Both the position numbers and the translations under genes were made by a program. This document shows positions 10,157 through 21,714 of a stretch of 64,000 bases of DNA, piece by piece. Position 1 is the stretch's first letter. Every line of letters begins with the position of its first letter. The notes below the pieces were generated by a model. That model was not told where the DNA came from, made no database searches, and was given only the letters and a program-made list of their open reading frames with translations. Source of the stretch: Helianthus annuus. Its lineage: Eukaryota; Streptophyta; Magnoliopsida; Asterales; Asteraceae. The stretch is from assembly GCF_002127325.2 (NCBI RefSeq), contig NC_035435.2, positions 115,658,268 to 115,722,267 of the forward strand, read 5' to 3'.

Positions 10157-12081
10157 ATAATAGCTTCATAAAAACTTTGTCTTGAGTCAAAACTTTGTCT
10201 TCGGTCTTCTTGCAATCTTCAAGTAGTCTTGCACTGTCTTTGGTCTTTGGATAGCTTCAGCTTCAATAGCTTCTGTCTGCAACAGACTCCCCCTAAGCTG
10301 ATGCATCCAATCACCAAATCTTCAACACGTTAGCACTTGAGTAAACTCCAGTTTAGCATTTGCACAGCAATCTTCAAACTCTTCAACTCTTGTCTGCAAT
10401 ATAGAAAGGAGGTTCTACCATGCATCCAATCAAACTCTCAACTTCACACTTCACAGCAACTTCTCAGCAACAAACTGCTTCAATCTGTATACTATAAAAC
10501 AAGCATCTCGAGAAACCATAAGAATTTTTCAACATAAGTTAAATAAATTATTATTTTTCAAGAGATTAGTTAAACTGTATCACAGATTAAGCCTTTTCAA
10601 TTTCATCACCAACACGCAAAACTTTTTGTTCAACACACAACAACCTGCCTGATTGAAAATTTTGAACTCACTTTATAACACCGTCTCCCCCTATCAGTGA
10701 CAAGTCCTCCAAGAATAACAGTTTTCCGTACGTTAAGAATTTTAAACAGAAAAAGACACTATTTTTGGATTTTTGTATTTTCTGAAAGCAAGTAAATAAC
10801 AAAAACAATAAACACTCTATTTTTGTGAGAATCACTGGTAAGAAGATCATATCAGCACAAGCAAACCGTTTCACACAATTATAATTCTTTATGTAATTTT
10901 TCGTGAAAAACAGTTCAAGACGATTACCAGTATGTTTGTCCACTTAAACAAAATGCATGAACATTTCAAGTACCATTACCGTATGATACGTTAAGGTAAT
11001 TTTATTTTCTGAAATACCAGCGTGTCCCACATCAGGATATACCCCCGCGATCAAGGTATGCACAAGGATTCATCGTAGTAGGTGAGTATACTGATGGCAT
11101 CCTTTAAGATATCCTGACTGTGTCTAGGTCTGCATTTAAACTGTTTTATCATGTTTTGATTTCGTAACAATGAACACCCAAATAAATACTAATCAAATCC
11201 TGGAAATATAAACAGCACACTCTATCATGCAAGTATCTTCCCTACCACATATTTCACAAGTCCAATCCAGAGTTCTGAAATCTTAACTGGGAGTAGGTTG
11301 AGAAGAGAACAGAATAGATCTTTAGTAGAGATGGTATAATATACAGATCAGATGAGATTTTCTCAGTTTGATATAGGTTTCTTGGGTTTCTTTTGGGCAC
11401 TTGAGGGCCTCTTTCGGGTGTATTAGATCTATAGTGCGACAACGTACAGCTAGGTCAGCATGTATCTGGATGCAGCAGAAGCTGTCGTTGCCTAGCACCT
11501 CCAGGTCAGCATATATCTGGATGCAGCAGAGGAGGTACACGACTTTTTTCAGAGAAGATTTCAGAATCAGATCAAAATTGTGTGTATCGGGAAATATACA
11601 GACATTCAAATAGAAATGAGCTAATTCCAAGTGACTATCTTTCCTGGGGTCATGTACAATTTTAGTTCTAACAGACAGACAGCCAAGATATCCCTAGTTG
11701 AAACAACAGTATAAAGACCCAAAACTTCAGATTTTGGCAATCTATCAACGCAAGAATTAAGGTCATTAAACCATACACCACTGATGTGTTCCCCACTCAT
11801 ATTCAGTTCATTTAAGTTTAGATCACATTGGTAAGTTGATTATTTCATGCTTTTGCCTACTGGTACATCATATGATGAAGCTGCTATCACACTTAAATAA
11901 TTTAGGTTCAAGTTCAGTGTGACAGTCTAACTTGCTGATGTACTATCATTTCTCCTTTTTCACACAGTGATAACTCATTTTCTATATTTTTTTTATGTTT
12001 TTGATTTTTCAAATTTTTTTTATGTTTTTGATTTTTATGAAAAGCAGTAAACTATTTACAAAAAATTCTTATGAAAAACCA
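10157..12081 (-). other. Long non-coding 3' region of E2
   Basis: No supported ORF. Read on the minus strand it contains the same ordered blocks as the 3' regions of E1 and E3: ATGATAGTACATCAG (11936-11950), GGGTCTTTATACTG (about 11710), AGTATACTCACCTAC (about 11090), TTTAAGTGGACAAACATAC (about 10935) and TGATATGATCTTCTTACC (about 10850). It is AT-rich, with T/A runs near 11985-12030. Confidence 0.75.
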
Positions 12082-12318
12082 GTTATTCAGGATTCCTCAT
12101 CCCGTTGAGTTCGACTAAATGTTCAAAGCGAGCCCTGTCAAATGCTTTAGTATAAAGATCTGCCAGGTTATCCCCTGTGTCGACTAAGCACTTTGAACTT
12201 CAATTTAAATCATTTAATATACATATATATCAACAATCTCACATCCCCCGTCATGTGCCTGAAGCAGCCATTATCAACATAAGTTGATAATCCTCCTTAG
12301 CAGCTCCTGCACACACCA
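12082..12318 (-). pseudogene. pol: Pol remnant of E2 (protease start fused to RNase H end)
   Basis: Read on the minus strand, a TGTGCAGGA block like E1's pol start is followed by RHMTGD, the conserved residues after the Copia protease site. An AT-rich stretch (about 12190-12245) then passes straight into DNLADLYTKAFDRARFEHLVELNGM and a stop, which is the C-terminus of RNase H. Compare [13 protein letters not shown] at the end of E1 pol. Integrase, reverse transcriptase and most of RNase H are missing, and the protease DSG motif is itself altered. The deletion junction is near 12200-12240. No enzyme activity can remain. Confidence 0.85.
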
Positions 12319-12327
12319 ACTAAGAAA

Positions 12328-12987
12328 TTAGTTAGATTGGGGGACCCAAGCCTTAATGGTCTTGGGTCGTCCAAATTCACCAACCACCGGAACATCCATC
12401 CAATATCCATTACTCCTAACTGGAGTCTTGGATCTCAGACCTGTTGGATTTTGATTTTGATTTCCACTAGGTCTTTGGTCCTGAGGGTTCTTACATACAT
12501 TTGGACAATTTGACCTTTGGAAATTTTGATTTTGATTCCAAGAATTTTGATTCCAAGAAGCATTATTGTTGTAATTTCTAAAGCCATTGTTATAAAAAGT
12601 TCGACTACCATTATTCAGGTATCGATTTTGATATTGACATTGACTTCTGAAATTATTAGAATTAAAATTGTTCATTCTTGGTGAACTGCTTCTAGGTCTC
12701 TGATATCTGCCTGGTGGAGATCTAGGCTGAAATCTTTGTTGATTTCTTTGAAAACGAGGAACTTGTGGAGTTCCTTTTTCAGCCTTATCTACACCAACAG
12801 CAACATTCTGTGGTTGCTTGGGAGCAGATTTCTTTGGAGAATTTGAATCTTTCTCCTCACTATCACCACTCTTCTCTGGTAATTTCCCTCTCTGTTTGTC
12901 ACTCAATTGTGCTTCACCATTTTTGTTAGGACAGCAGCTAGCTACATGTCCCTTTATGTGACACCGGAAGCATGATCTCCTTTTCAA
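12328..12987 (-). CDS. gag: Gag C-terminal part of E2, zinc knuckle segment
   Basis: 219 codons with the CCHC knuckle CFRCHIKGHVASCC at the start, then a basic Asn/Gln/Arg-rich tail with repeated NQN/SWNQN units. It ends RPKTIKAWVPQSN, matching the gag terminus of E1 (KTTKAWVPILN). The apparent ATG at 12987 is internal: the frame is the continuation of the ORF at 12984-14324 after a single-base-type shift in an A-rich tract near 13085-13105. It is a nucleic-acid-binding domain of Gag. E2 pol debris follows. Confidence 0.85.
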   Translation of the reverse strand: MKRRSCFRCHIKGHVASCCPNKNGEAQLSDKQRGKLPEKSGDSEEKDSNSPKKSAPKQPQNVAVGVDKAEKGTPQVPRFQRNQQRFQPRSPPGRYQRPRSSSPRMNNFNSNNFRSQCQYQNRYLNNGSRTFYNNGFRNYNNNASWNQNSWNQNQNFQRSNCPNVCKNPQDQRPSGNQNQNPTGLRSKTPVRSNGYWMDVPVVGEFGRPKTIKAWVPQSN

Positions 12988-14324
12988 AGACTTCTTTGCT
13001 GGAGTCTCTGAGGTAGATCCCTTATCTGATGGTGATGATCCCTTGGAAGAATTTTGTTCAGTTTGCTTAATTTCAGATTTTCTTTGTTTTTATTTTTAGC
13101 AAACTCTACATTCGATTCTTTTTCAATAACAGTGGTTTCATTTTTCATATCACTACCTTGAACAAAATTAATCTTTTTAACAAAAGTTTGATTTTTGCCC
13201 TTTGGAGGTGAATTTTGCTTTTTCAAATGTTCCCTGTTATTGTTCTTCTTAGCATCACCACTCTCAGACCCTTCACCTTGACTTGATGTCGATCCGAAAC
13301 TACTTGGTGCGGTTGACATATAGGCTGCTAGCTCATCTTCATCAGGCAGGAAAGAATAGTCATGACTAAGAGGAGGTGGGACTTCATTAAAGCCCTGGAA
13401 GCCCACAGTGGTCTTGTCATTACTTTTCTTTAACCTACCCATCATGTGTTTCATAACAAAAGACGAATCTCTGAATTGACTTAATTTCTGTTCAAGTTCA
13501 ATAATTTTGAGTTGTGCATCTGACAACTCTTTGCATTTTTCAGAAATCTCTTTTGTTTTCTCAGCCATCATTTCGTGAGCTAAATCTATGACTTGAAGTT
13601 TTTCATTTAGTTTGCAGGTTAAAGAATCAATTTCAGTTTCATAAACTTTAATTTTCTTCAAGTATAGAGATTCATTTCTTTTAGCGAAAAAATTTGACTC
13701 TTTTATGCTAGACATCTCGCTCACCAGACTTTGGTTTTGTGCAGACAACCTGTCAACTTCACCCTGTAGTTCACGACACCTCAAAAACACAGAATTAGAT
13801 TGTACCTCTTTCTCATGAACTTCTGTGGTTTCATCAGCAACAACCTTTTCAGCTTCACTCTCTTTCTCTACTTCAGCATCCACTTTAGCTTCATTACTTT
13901 TCACTTCTGATTCAGCATCACTCACAGTAGTTTCAGCCTCATCAACTGGCACAATCTCTTCCATGAATGCCTGAGTGGCACTCTCATTTCCCTGATATCG
14001 CTTTTGTAATGCATCCCACATATCCTTTGAATTTGTGTACTTTGTGAAGGTATGCTTGATGCTATCAGGTAAGGATGACTTTATTGCAGCTAAAGCTCTC
14101 TTTTCAGCTTCATACACTTTCTTATCAGCCTCATTCATGTTCACGTAGTCTGTTCTACGTCGTCTGCCCTCAAAAGCATGTACTGGGTTTATGTACCCAT
14201 CTTCAATACATATCCACATGCGTGCATCCTGAGATTTAATAAAGGATTTGAAGCTTTTCTTCCAAGTAAGATAGTTCTCCACCTTTATCATCTTAGGTGC
14301 ATTCAAGTTGGTCATGTTCGACAT
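12984..14324 (-). CDS. gag: Gag N-terminal part of E2
   Basis: 446 codons from an ATG at 14324. Residues 1-115 are the start of the Copia-type gag domain (LTWKKSFKSFIKS, then DMWDALQKRYQGNESATQAF). The second half of that domain and any first zinc knuckle are absent: the sequence jumps to an acidic stretch (about 120-175), so an internal deletion is likely. Residues about 180-295 are a long probable coiled coil, followed by VPPPLSHDYSFLPDEDE, the counterpart of the CPPPL block in E1. The last about 27 codons are out of frame because of a shift near 13085-13105; the true continuation is at 12328-12987. The product would be a truncated Gag. Confidence 0.85.
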   Translation of the reverse strand: MSNMTNLNAPKMIKVENYLTWKKSFKSFIKSQDARMWICIEDGYINPVHAFEGRRRRTDYVNMNEADKKVYEAEKRALAAIKSSLPDSIKHTFTKYTNSKDMWDALQKRYQGNESATQAFMEEIVPVDEAETTVSDAESEVKSNEAKVDAEVEKESEAEKVVADETTEVHEKEVQSNSVFLRCRELQGEVDRLSAQNQSLVSEMSSIKESNFFAKRNESLYLKKIKVYETEIDSLTCKLNEKLQVIDLAHEMMAEKTKEISEKCKELSDAQLKIIELEQKLSQFRDSSFVMKHMMGRLKKSNDKTTVGFQGFNEVPPPLSHDYSFLPDEDELAAYMSTAPSSFGSTSSQGEGSESGDAKKNNNREHLKKQNSPPKGKNQTFVKKINFVQGSDMKNETTVIEKESNVEFAKNKNKENLKLSKLNKILPRDHHHQIRDLPQRLQQRSL

Positions 14325-15419
14325 TTTAAACGTTGCAGACTGATAAAACCGTACAGAATTTTTCCGAAAACAGTGGTTACCAAATTACACCTTTAGAATC
14401 GTCTCGAAAAGACGAATCCAATGATATATAATGTCAAAAACCGATTTCGGGATTTTCCAGAGTTTTTATTTATTTATTTATTTTTTTTTTTTGGTCCTAA
14501 AAATCAACCGAGTCCAACGGTGTAGACGGTTTCGTCAAACGAGCTATGGATCACTTTCTATTCACGAAAACGTTAATTCCTCTATGCGTATCTAGTTCCT
14601 CCACTCCACCTTTTAATTTTGCTGGCAAACCAACTTAATTTCACCGTGTCTCGCTAATTATGCTGACAAACCAACTTAATTTCACCGTGTCACGCTAATT
14701 TTGCTGGCAAACCAAGTTAATTTCGCTGGTAGAGGGATTATAAATATGCTAGATTTTTAAATTCGCTGGAATAAATATGCTAGCTGATCAAATTAATTTT
14801 GCTGGTTAATTTCTCTAGATAACTTCGCTGGCAAGTCAATTTCGCTGGCACGACGGTTAATTTCGCCGATCACCGTAATAATTTCGCTGAGGAAAATTAT
14901 ACGGTTACCAAAGTCGCCTTTGGATTTAATTTCGCCGGTCACCGAAGTTAAATTCGCTGGATCAGATAATTGGGAAATTTAATTTCACCGGTCACCGAGG
15001 TGCTAGGTCACAAATTCGCTGGTCTGTCAGAGTATTTATCCGAATTCAGCAAATTTGCTAGAACCAAATCTTTCCAAAGTTTGAAAAGATTTTATTCTGA
15101 TTTCCTAACAATTTCCTGCAGAATCAAAATAGCAAACTATTAGTAATTTTCAAGAAACAACGAAGAACGGTATGAAGAACACGAAGAACAAATCTTCGAA
15201 TCTTCAAGTTTTTCAGCCAAAATTCTTCAAACAATCAACCAAACCTGCAACCAAAAACACTTGAACAGCAAATTTAAATACGCAAATAGATCAAACAGAC
15301 CAAAAATTTTTGAAAATCCCAAGGATACAACAAAAATTTCGATTTTTTTTTCAACCAACAATTCAAAACCCCAGTTTTCTGCAGCAACCAATTCTGAACC
15401 GAGCCTTCAAGAGCCTAAC
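14325..15419 (-). other. E2 leader with iterated CCAGCGAAATT-type motif
   Basis: Untranslated leader between primer site and gag. From about 14600 to 15040 the plus strand has roughly twenty copies of variants of AATTTCGCTGG (also TTTTGCTGGCAAACC, TTTCACCG, TTTCGCCGGTCACCG), spaced about 15-35 bp. The rest (15050-15419) is AT-rich with repeated short Q/N-like triplets and no supported ORF. A T-run sits near 14470-14493. Confidence 0.75.
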
Positions 15420-15431
15420 GCTCTGATACCA
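15420..15431 (-). other. Primer binding site of E2
   Basis: Minus-strand TGGTATCAGAGC, complementary to the 3' end of initiator tRNA-Met, two bases from the end of the 5' LTR. Confidence 0.9.
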
Positions 15432-15433
15432 AT

Positions 15434-15916
15434 TGTAGGTCCCCTTGATGTGTATGGATCTTCACAGAATCGTCTTTCCAATCAAGAGTGCGGAATCCTC
15501 TTGATCAGAATACAGCAGAAATCGTGTAGAACATCAAATCACTTTCAAACTGGATTTCTATTGATTATCAAACAAACGTATTACAATCAATCAAACCCTA
15601 ATTCGTCCAAGACTATGTCTCTCACGAAATTCTCTCTCAAACAACTGTTTTGGCTAATTAACTGATTAACTGATCAACTGATTAACCTAAACCCTAAAGC
15701 CTAACCTTGTTTATATACCACAAGGTTTACAAGTGGGCTAGGGTTTCCTACATGGGCAAAGCCCAATTGTTCCCCCTTGACCCAAATGGGTTTAGTTTAG
15801 CCCAAACACAATTATTTCACTAATACAAAGCTAAACCCGCTAACCGTTTATCGTTAAACTAATTACAAGATATCCAAAGACCAAATCTAAGCTGTTGTCA
15901 CAAATATGCACCAACA
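15434..15916 (-). repeat. 5' LTR of E2
   Basis: 483 bp, promoter-bearing LTR for minus-strand transcription. The TATA-like TATATAAA is at 15710-15717 (minus). It is followed at 15917 by target duplication acata. Confidence 0.95.
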
Positions 15917-18900
15917 ACATATACATGTGTGGTTAGTTTACGAAGATTTTTAAATGCCGAGAACCTCGATCAGAGAGTAAAAAAGGGGTAAGGATCACAA
16001 TAGTGTAAAACTAAAATGGGATATATACCGGGCTAGGACTTGAGTTACAAGAACAAGGGCCAAACCAACCACTCAAGAATGGAATCATCGAGCGAAAACA
16101 CTTGACAACCTCCTAGAAGCAGCTTTTCTTGCCACCAGACCTTTCTCCATCAATTAGGAATCTGATGTCGTCACTAAACACATTTCTTAAATTGTAGCCA
16201 TTTGTTGAGTGTTTTTTTTGGTGTCTAATCCGCATATATATCACCATTGCCCTTGATTTTCTTGACTGTATATCTCTTTAATGTCAGCATATACACGTGT
16301 GATTTAGTTTACGAAGATTATTCAATGCCGAGAACCTCGATCAGAGAGTAAAAAAGGCGTAAGGTTTACAATGGTTTAAAATTAAAATGGGATATACTGG
16401 GCTAGGATTCGAGTTACAGGAACAAGGGCGAAACCAACCACCCAAGAATGGAATCGTCGAGCGAAAACACTTGACAACCTTCTAGAAGCAGCTTTTCTTG
16501 CCACCAGACCTTTCTCCATCAATTAGGAATCTGATGCCGTCACTAAACACATTCCTTAAATTGTAGCCATTTGTTGAGTGTTTTTTTTTTGGTTTCTAAT
16601 CCGCATATATATCACAGTTGCCCTTGATTTTCTTGACTGTATATCTCTTAAATGTCAACATTTACACGTGTGATTTAGTTTACGAAGATTTTTCAATGCC
16701 GAGAACCTCGATCAGAGAGAAAAAAGGCGTAAGGTTCACAATGGTGTAAAATTAAAATGGGATATACCGGGCTAGAATTCGAGTTACAGGAAAAAGGTGC
16801 CGGAGGGTGTGGGGGTGTCACTCTTACCAAATCATCAAACACTTGACAACCTCCTAGAAGCAGTTTTTCTTGCCACCAGACCTTTCTCCATCAATTAGGA
16901 ATCTGATGCCGTCACTAAACACATTCCTTAAATTGTAGCCATTTGTTGAGTGTTTTTTTTTGTTTCTAATCCGCATATATATCACCATTGCCCTTAATTT
17001 TCTTGACTGTGTATCTCTTAAATGTCAACATTTACACGTGTGATTTAGTTTACGAAGATTTTTCAATGCCGAGAACCTCGGTCAGAGAGTAAAAAGGGCG
17101 TAAGGTTCACAATGGTGTAAAATTAAAATGGGATTTACCGGGCTAGGATTCGAGTTACAGAAATAAGGGCCAAACCAACCACCCAAGAATGGAATCGTCG
17201 AGCGAAAACACTTGATAATCTCATAGAAGCAGCTTTTCTTGCCACCAAACCTTTCTCCATCAAATAGGAATCTGATGCCATCACTAAACACATTCCTTAA
17301 ATTGTAGCCATTTGTTGAGTGTTTTTTTTGGTGTCTAATCTGCATATATATCACCATTGCACTTGATTTTCTTGACTGTATATCTCTTAAATGTCAACAT
17401 ATACGCGTGTGATTTAGTTTACGAAGATTTTTCAATGCCGAGAACCTCGATCAGAGAGTAAAAAAGGCGTAAGGTTCACAATGGTGTAAAATTAAAATGG
17501 GATTTACCGGGCTAGGATTCGAGTTACAGGAACAAGGGCCAAACCAACCACCCAGAAATGGAATCGTCGAGCGAAAACACATGACAACCTCCTAGAAGCA
17601 GCTTTTCTTGCCACCAGACCTTTCTCCATCAATTAGGAATCTGATGTCGTCACTAAACACATTTCTTAAATTGTAGCCATTTGTTGAGTGTTTTTTTTGG
17701 TGTCTAATCCGCATATATATCACCATTGCCCTTGATTTTCTTGACTGTATATCTCTTAAATGTCGGCATATACACGTGTGATTTAGTTTACGAAGATTTT
17801 TCAATGGCGAGAACCTCAATCAGAGAGTAAAAAAGGCGTAAGGTTTACAATGGTTTAAAATTAAAATGGGATATACCGGGCTAGGATTCGAGTTACAGGA
17901 ACAAGGGCCAAACCAACCACTCAAGAATGGAATCGTCGAGCGTAAACACTTGACAACTTTCTAGAAGCAGCTTTTCTTGCCACCAGACCTTTCTCCATCA
18001 ATTAGCAATCTGATGCCGTCACTAAACACATTCCTTAAATTGTAGGCATTTGTTGAGTGTTTTTTTTTTTTGGTTTCTAATCCGCATATATATCACCATT
18101 GCCCTTGATTTTCTTGACTGTATATCTCTTAAATGTCAACATTTACACGTGTGATTTAGTTTACGAAGATTTTTCAATGCCGAGAACCTCGATCAGAGAG
18201 TAAAAAAGGCGTAAGGTTCACAATGGTGTAAAATGAAAATGGGATATACCGGGCTAGGATTCGAGGTACAGAAACAAGGGCCAAACCAACCACCCAAGAA
18301 TGGAATCGTCGAGCGAAAACACTTGACAACCTTCTAGAAGCAGCTTTTCATGCCACCAGACCTTTCTCCATCAATTAGGAATCTGATGCCGTCACTAAAC
18401 ACATTCCTTAAATTGTAGCCATTTGTTGAGTGTTTTTTTTGGTGTCTAATCCGCATATATATTGCCATTGCACTTGATTTTCTTGACTGTATATCTCTTA
18501 AATGTCAACATATACGCGTGTGATTTAGTTTACGAAGATTTTTCAATGCCGAGGACCTCGATCAGAGACTAAAAAAGGCGTAAGGTTCACAATGGTGTAA
18601 AATTAAAATGGGATTTACCGGGCTAGGATTCGAGTTACAGGAACAAGGGCCAAACCAACCACCCAGAAATGGAATCGTCGAGCGAAAACACTTGACAACC
18701 TCCTAGAAGCAACTTTTCTTGACACCAGACCTTTCTCCATCAATTAGGAATCTGATGCCGTCACTAAACACATTCCTTAAATTGTAGCCGTTTGTTGAGT
18801 GTTTTTTTTGGTGTCTAATCCGCATATATATCACCATTGCCCTTGATTTTCTTGACTGTATATCTCTTAAATGTCCACATATACACGTGTGATTTAGTTT

Positions 18901-21206
18901 ACGAAGATTTTTCAATGGCGAGAACCTCAATTAGAGAGTAAAAAAGGCGTAAGGTTCACAATGGTGTAAAGTTAAAATGGGATATACCGGGCTAGGATTC
19001 GAGTTACAGGAACAAGGGCCAAACCAACCACCCAGAAATGGAATCGTCGAGCGAAAACACTTGACAACCTCCTAGAAGCAACTTTTCTTGCCACCAGACC
19101 TTTCTCCATCAATTAGGAATATGATGCCGTCACTAAACACATTCCTTAAATTGTAGCCATTTGTTGAGTGTTTTTTTTGGTGTCTAATCCGCATATATAT
19201 CACCATTGCCCTTGATTTTCTTGACTGTATATCTCTTAAATGTCCACATATACACGTGGGATTTAGTTTACGAAGATTTTTCAATGGCGAGAACCTCAAT
19301 CAGAGAGTAAAAAAGACGTAAGGTTCACAATGGTGTAAAATTAAAATTGGATATACCGGCCTAGGATTCGAGTTACAGGAACAAGGGCCAAACCAAACAC
19401 CCAAGAATGGAATCGTCGAGCGAAAACACTTGACAACCTTCTAGAAGCAGCTTTTCTTGCCACCAGACCTTTCTCCATCAATTAGGAATCTGATGCCGTC
19501 ACTAAACACATTCCTTAAATTGTAGCCATTTGTTGAGTGTTTTTTTTGGTGTCTAATCCGCATATATATCACCATTGCCCTTGATTTTCTTGACTGTATA
19601 TCTCTTAAATGTCCACATATACACGTGCGATTTAGTTTACGAAGATTTTTCAATGGCGAGAACCTCAATCAGAGAGTAAAAAAGACGTAAGGTTCACAAT
19701 GGTGTAAAATTAAAATGGGATATACCGGCCTAGGATTTGAGTTACAGGAACAAGGGCCAAACCAAACACCCAAGAATGGAATCGTCGAGCGAAAACACTT
19801 GACAACCTTCTAGAAGCAGCTTTTCTTGCCACCAGACCTTTCTCCATCAATTAGGAATCTCATGCCGTCACTAAACACATTCCTTAAATTGTAGCCATTT
19901 GTTGAGTGTTTTTTTTGGTGTCTAATCCGCATATATATCACCATTGCCCTTGATTTTCTTGACTGTATATCTCTTAAATGTCCACATATACACGTGCGAT
20001 TTAGTTTACGAAGATTTTTCAATGGCGAGAACCTCAATCAGAGAGTAAAAAAGACGTAAGGTTCACAATGGTGTAAAATTAAAATGGGATATACCGGCCT
20101 AGGATTTGAGTTACAGGAACAAGGGCCAAACCAAACACCCAAGAATGGAATCGTCGAGCGAAAACACTTGACAACCTTCTAGAAGCAGCTTTTCTTGCCA
20201 CCAGACCTTTCTCCATCAATTAGGAATCTGATGTCGTCACTAAACACATTCCTTAAATTGTAGCCATTTGTTGAGTGTTTTTTTTTTGGTTTCTAATCCG
20301 CATATAAATCACCATTGCCCTTGATTTTCTTGACTGTATATCTCTTAAATGTCCACATATACACGTGCGATTTAGTTTACGAAGATTTTTCAATGGCGAG
20401 AAGCTCAATCAGAGAGTAAAAAAGACGTAAGGTTCACAATGGTGTAAAATTAAAATGGGATATACCGGCCTAGGATTCGAGTTACAGGAACAAGGGCCAA
20501 ACCAAACACCCAAGAATGGAATCGTCGAGCGAAAACACTTGACAACCTTCTAGAAGCAGCTTTTCTTGCTACCAGACCTTTCTCCATTAATTAGGAATCT
20601 GATGTCGTCACTAAACACATTCCTTAAATTGTAGCCATTTGTTGAGTGTTTTTTTTTGGTTTCTAATCCGCATATATATCACCATTGCCCTTGATTTTCT
20701 TGACTGTATATCTCTTAAATGTCCACATATACACGTGCGATTTAGTTTACGAAGATTTTTCAATGCCGAGAACCTCGATCAGAGAGTAAAAAAGGCGTAA
20801 GGTTCACAATGGTGTAAAATGAAAATGGGATATACCGGGCTAGGATTCGAGTTACAGGAAAAAGCGCCAAACCAACCACCCAAGAATGGAATCGTCGAGC
20901 GAAAACACTTGACAACCTCCTAGAAGCAGCTTTTCTTGCCACTAGACCTTTCTCCATCAATTAGGAATCTGATGCCGTCACTAAACACATTCCTTAAATT
21001 GTAGCCATTTGTTGAGTGTTTTTTTTTTTTGGTTTCTAATCCGCATATATATCACCATTGCCCTTGATTTTCTTGACTGTATATCTCTTAAATGTCAACA
21101 TTTACACGTGTGATTTAGTTTACGAAGATTTTTCAATACCGAGAACCTCGGTCAGAGAGTAAAAAGGGCGTAAGGTTCACAATGGTGTAAAATTAAAATG
21201 GGATAT
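15917..21206. repeat. Satellite array block S2
   Basis: About 14 monomers; four successive ones start at 18703, 19072, 19441 and 19810, exactly 369 bp apart. Monomers at 19072-20400 are nearly identical. The T-run varies from 7 to 14 T. One monomer near 16796-16840 has a foreign-looking replacement. The segment 16945-17600 matches the flanks of E5 in variant detail. The block ends with target duplication gatat (21202-21206) of E5. Confidence 0.95.
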
Positions 21207-21689
21207 TGGTACGTGCGTGACTACACATATTTTTACAATGAAATTACACACGAATTGGTTTTAAATTTATAAAAGTGATTATTACTTTTACATCAAAACA
21301 CACACGAAAGGGCAAGTGTACCCTGTCATATATGTAGTAAAGTATCGGTAAGAACCAAGTATCGATCCACGGAAATGGGCGGAGAAATAGTACTAGACCT
21401 TTGCCACTAAATTACCGGTAAAAACATACGTTGTTTTGGTTTTAATTAATCTAAAGTAAGCATAAATAAATACTTATAAAACATAGTAAATTATATATAA
21501 ATAGCCTTGCTTAATACACAACCAAAGCATGTCATCTAAGTCAGTTTTGGCACTAGAAGCATTCGGTCAATTTTCCATTTCGAGACAATTAGTGTCCCTT
21601 TCGGGAATCCTAACATGACAATCATTCGGAAAGTTAAAACGATAAACACACTTTAACCACCTAAAATTGTTCTTTAACGTGCGATTGAT
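21207..21689 (-). repeat. Inverted copy of the last 483 bp of the E5 LTR
   Basis: Equal-length (483 bp) reverse complement of 33344-33826; one difference was noticed (near 21597, g for a). It replaces the 5' LTR: no U3 or R sequence lies on the left of the element. The outer boundary is exactly the LTR end next to the target duplication. The inner boundary lies 8 bp before the primer site. Confidence 0.92.
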
Positions 21690-21697
21690 AAAGTTTT

Positions 21698-21714
21698 TGG
21701 CGCCGTTGCCGGGG
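21698..21714 (+). other. Primer binding site of E5
   Basis: TGGCGCCGTTGCCGGGG, the tRNA-Asp type primer site usual in Athila/Tat Gypsy elements. In a normal relative it would directly follow the 5' LTR end; here the inverted U5 copy precedes it. Confidence 0.85.

Larger units (their letters stand above)
9662..15916 (-). mobile_element. E2: non-autonomous Ty1-Copia element (gag kept, pol deleted)
   Basis: Complete minus-strand LTR element with 483-bp LTRs at 9662-10144 and 15434-15916, and 5-bp target duplication acata at 9657-9661 and 15917-15921. Primer site and polypurine tract are in the expected places. LTRs differ at about seven positions by eye, so the insertion is fairly young. Gag is present but frameshifted and internally shortened. 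Pol is reduced to a protease-start fragment fused to the end of RNase H. The empty site is seen in a related satellite block at 52568-52572. Mobilisation would need pol from a relative such as E1. Confidence 0.95.

Noticed and set aside
15261..15665. 134-codon ORF across the E2 5' LTR border, and the copy at 9651-9893
   Set aside because: Runs through LTR and leader on the strand opposite to the element; no coding signal.
17592..20037. Repeated minus-strand ORFs of 75 codons in the satellite (and similar ones in S1, S5, S6, S7)
   Set aside because: They recur because the monomer is 369 bp, a multiple of three, and the monomers are nearly identical. There is no start context, no domain, and many monomers break the frame.
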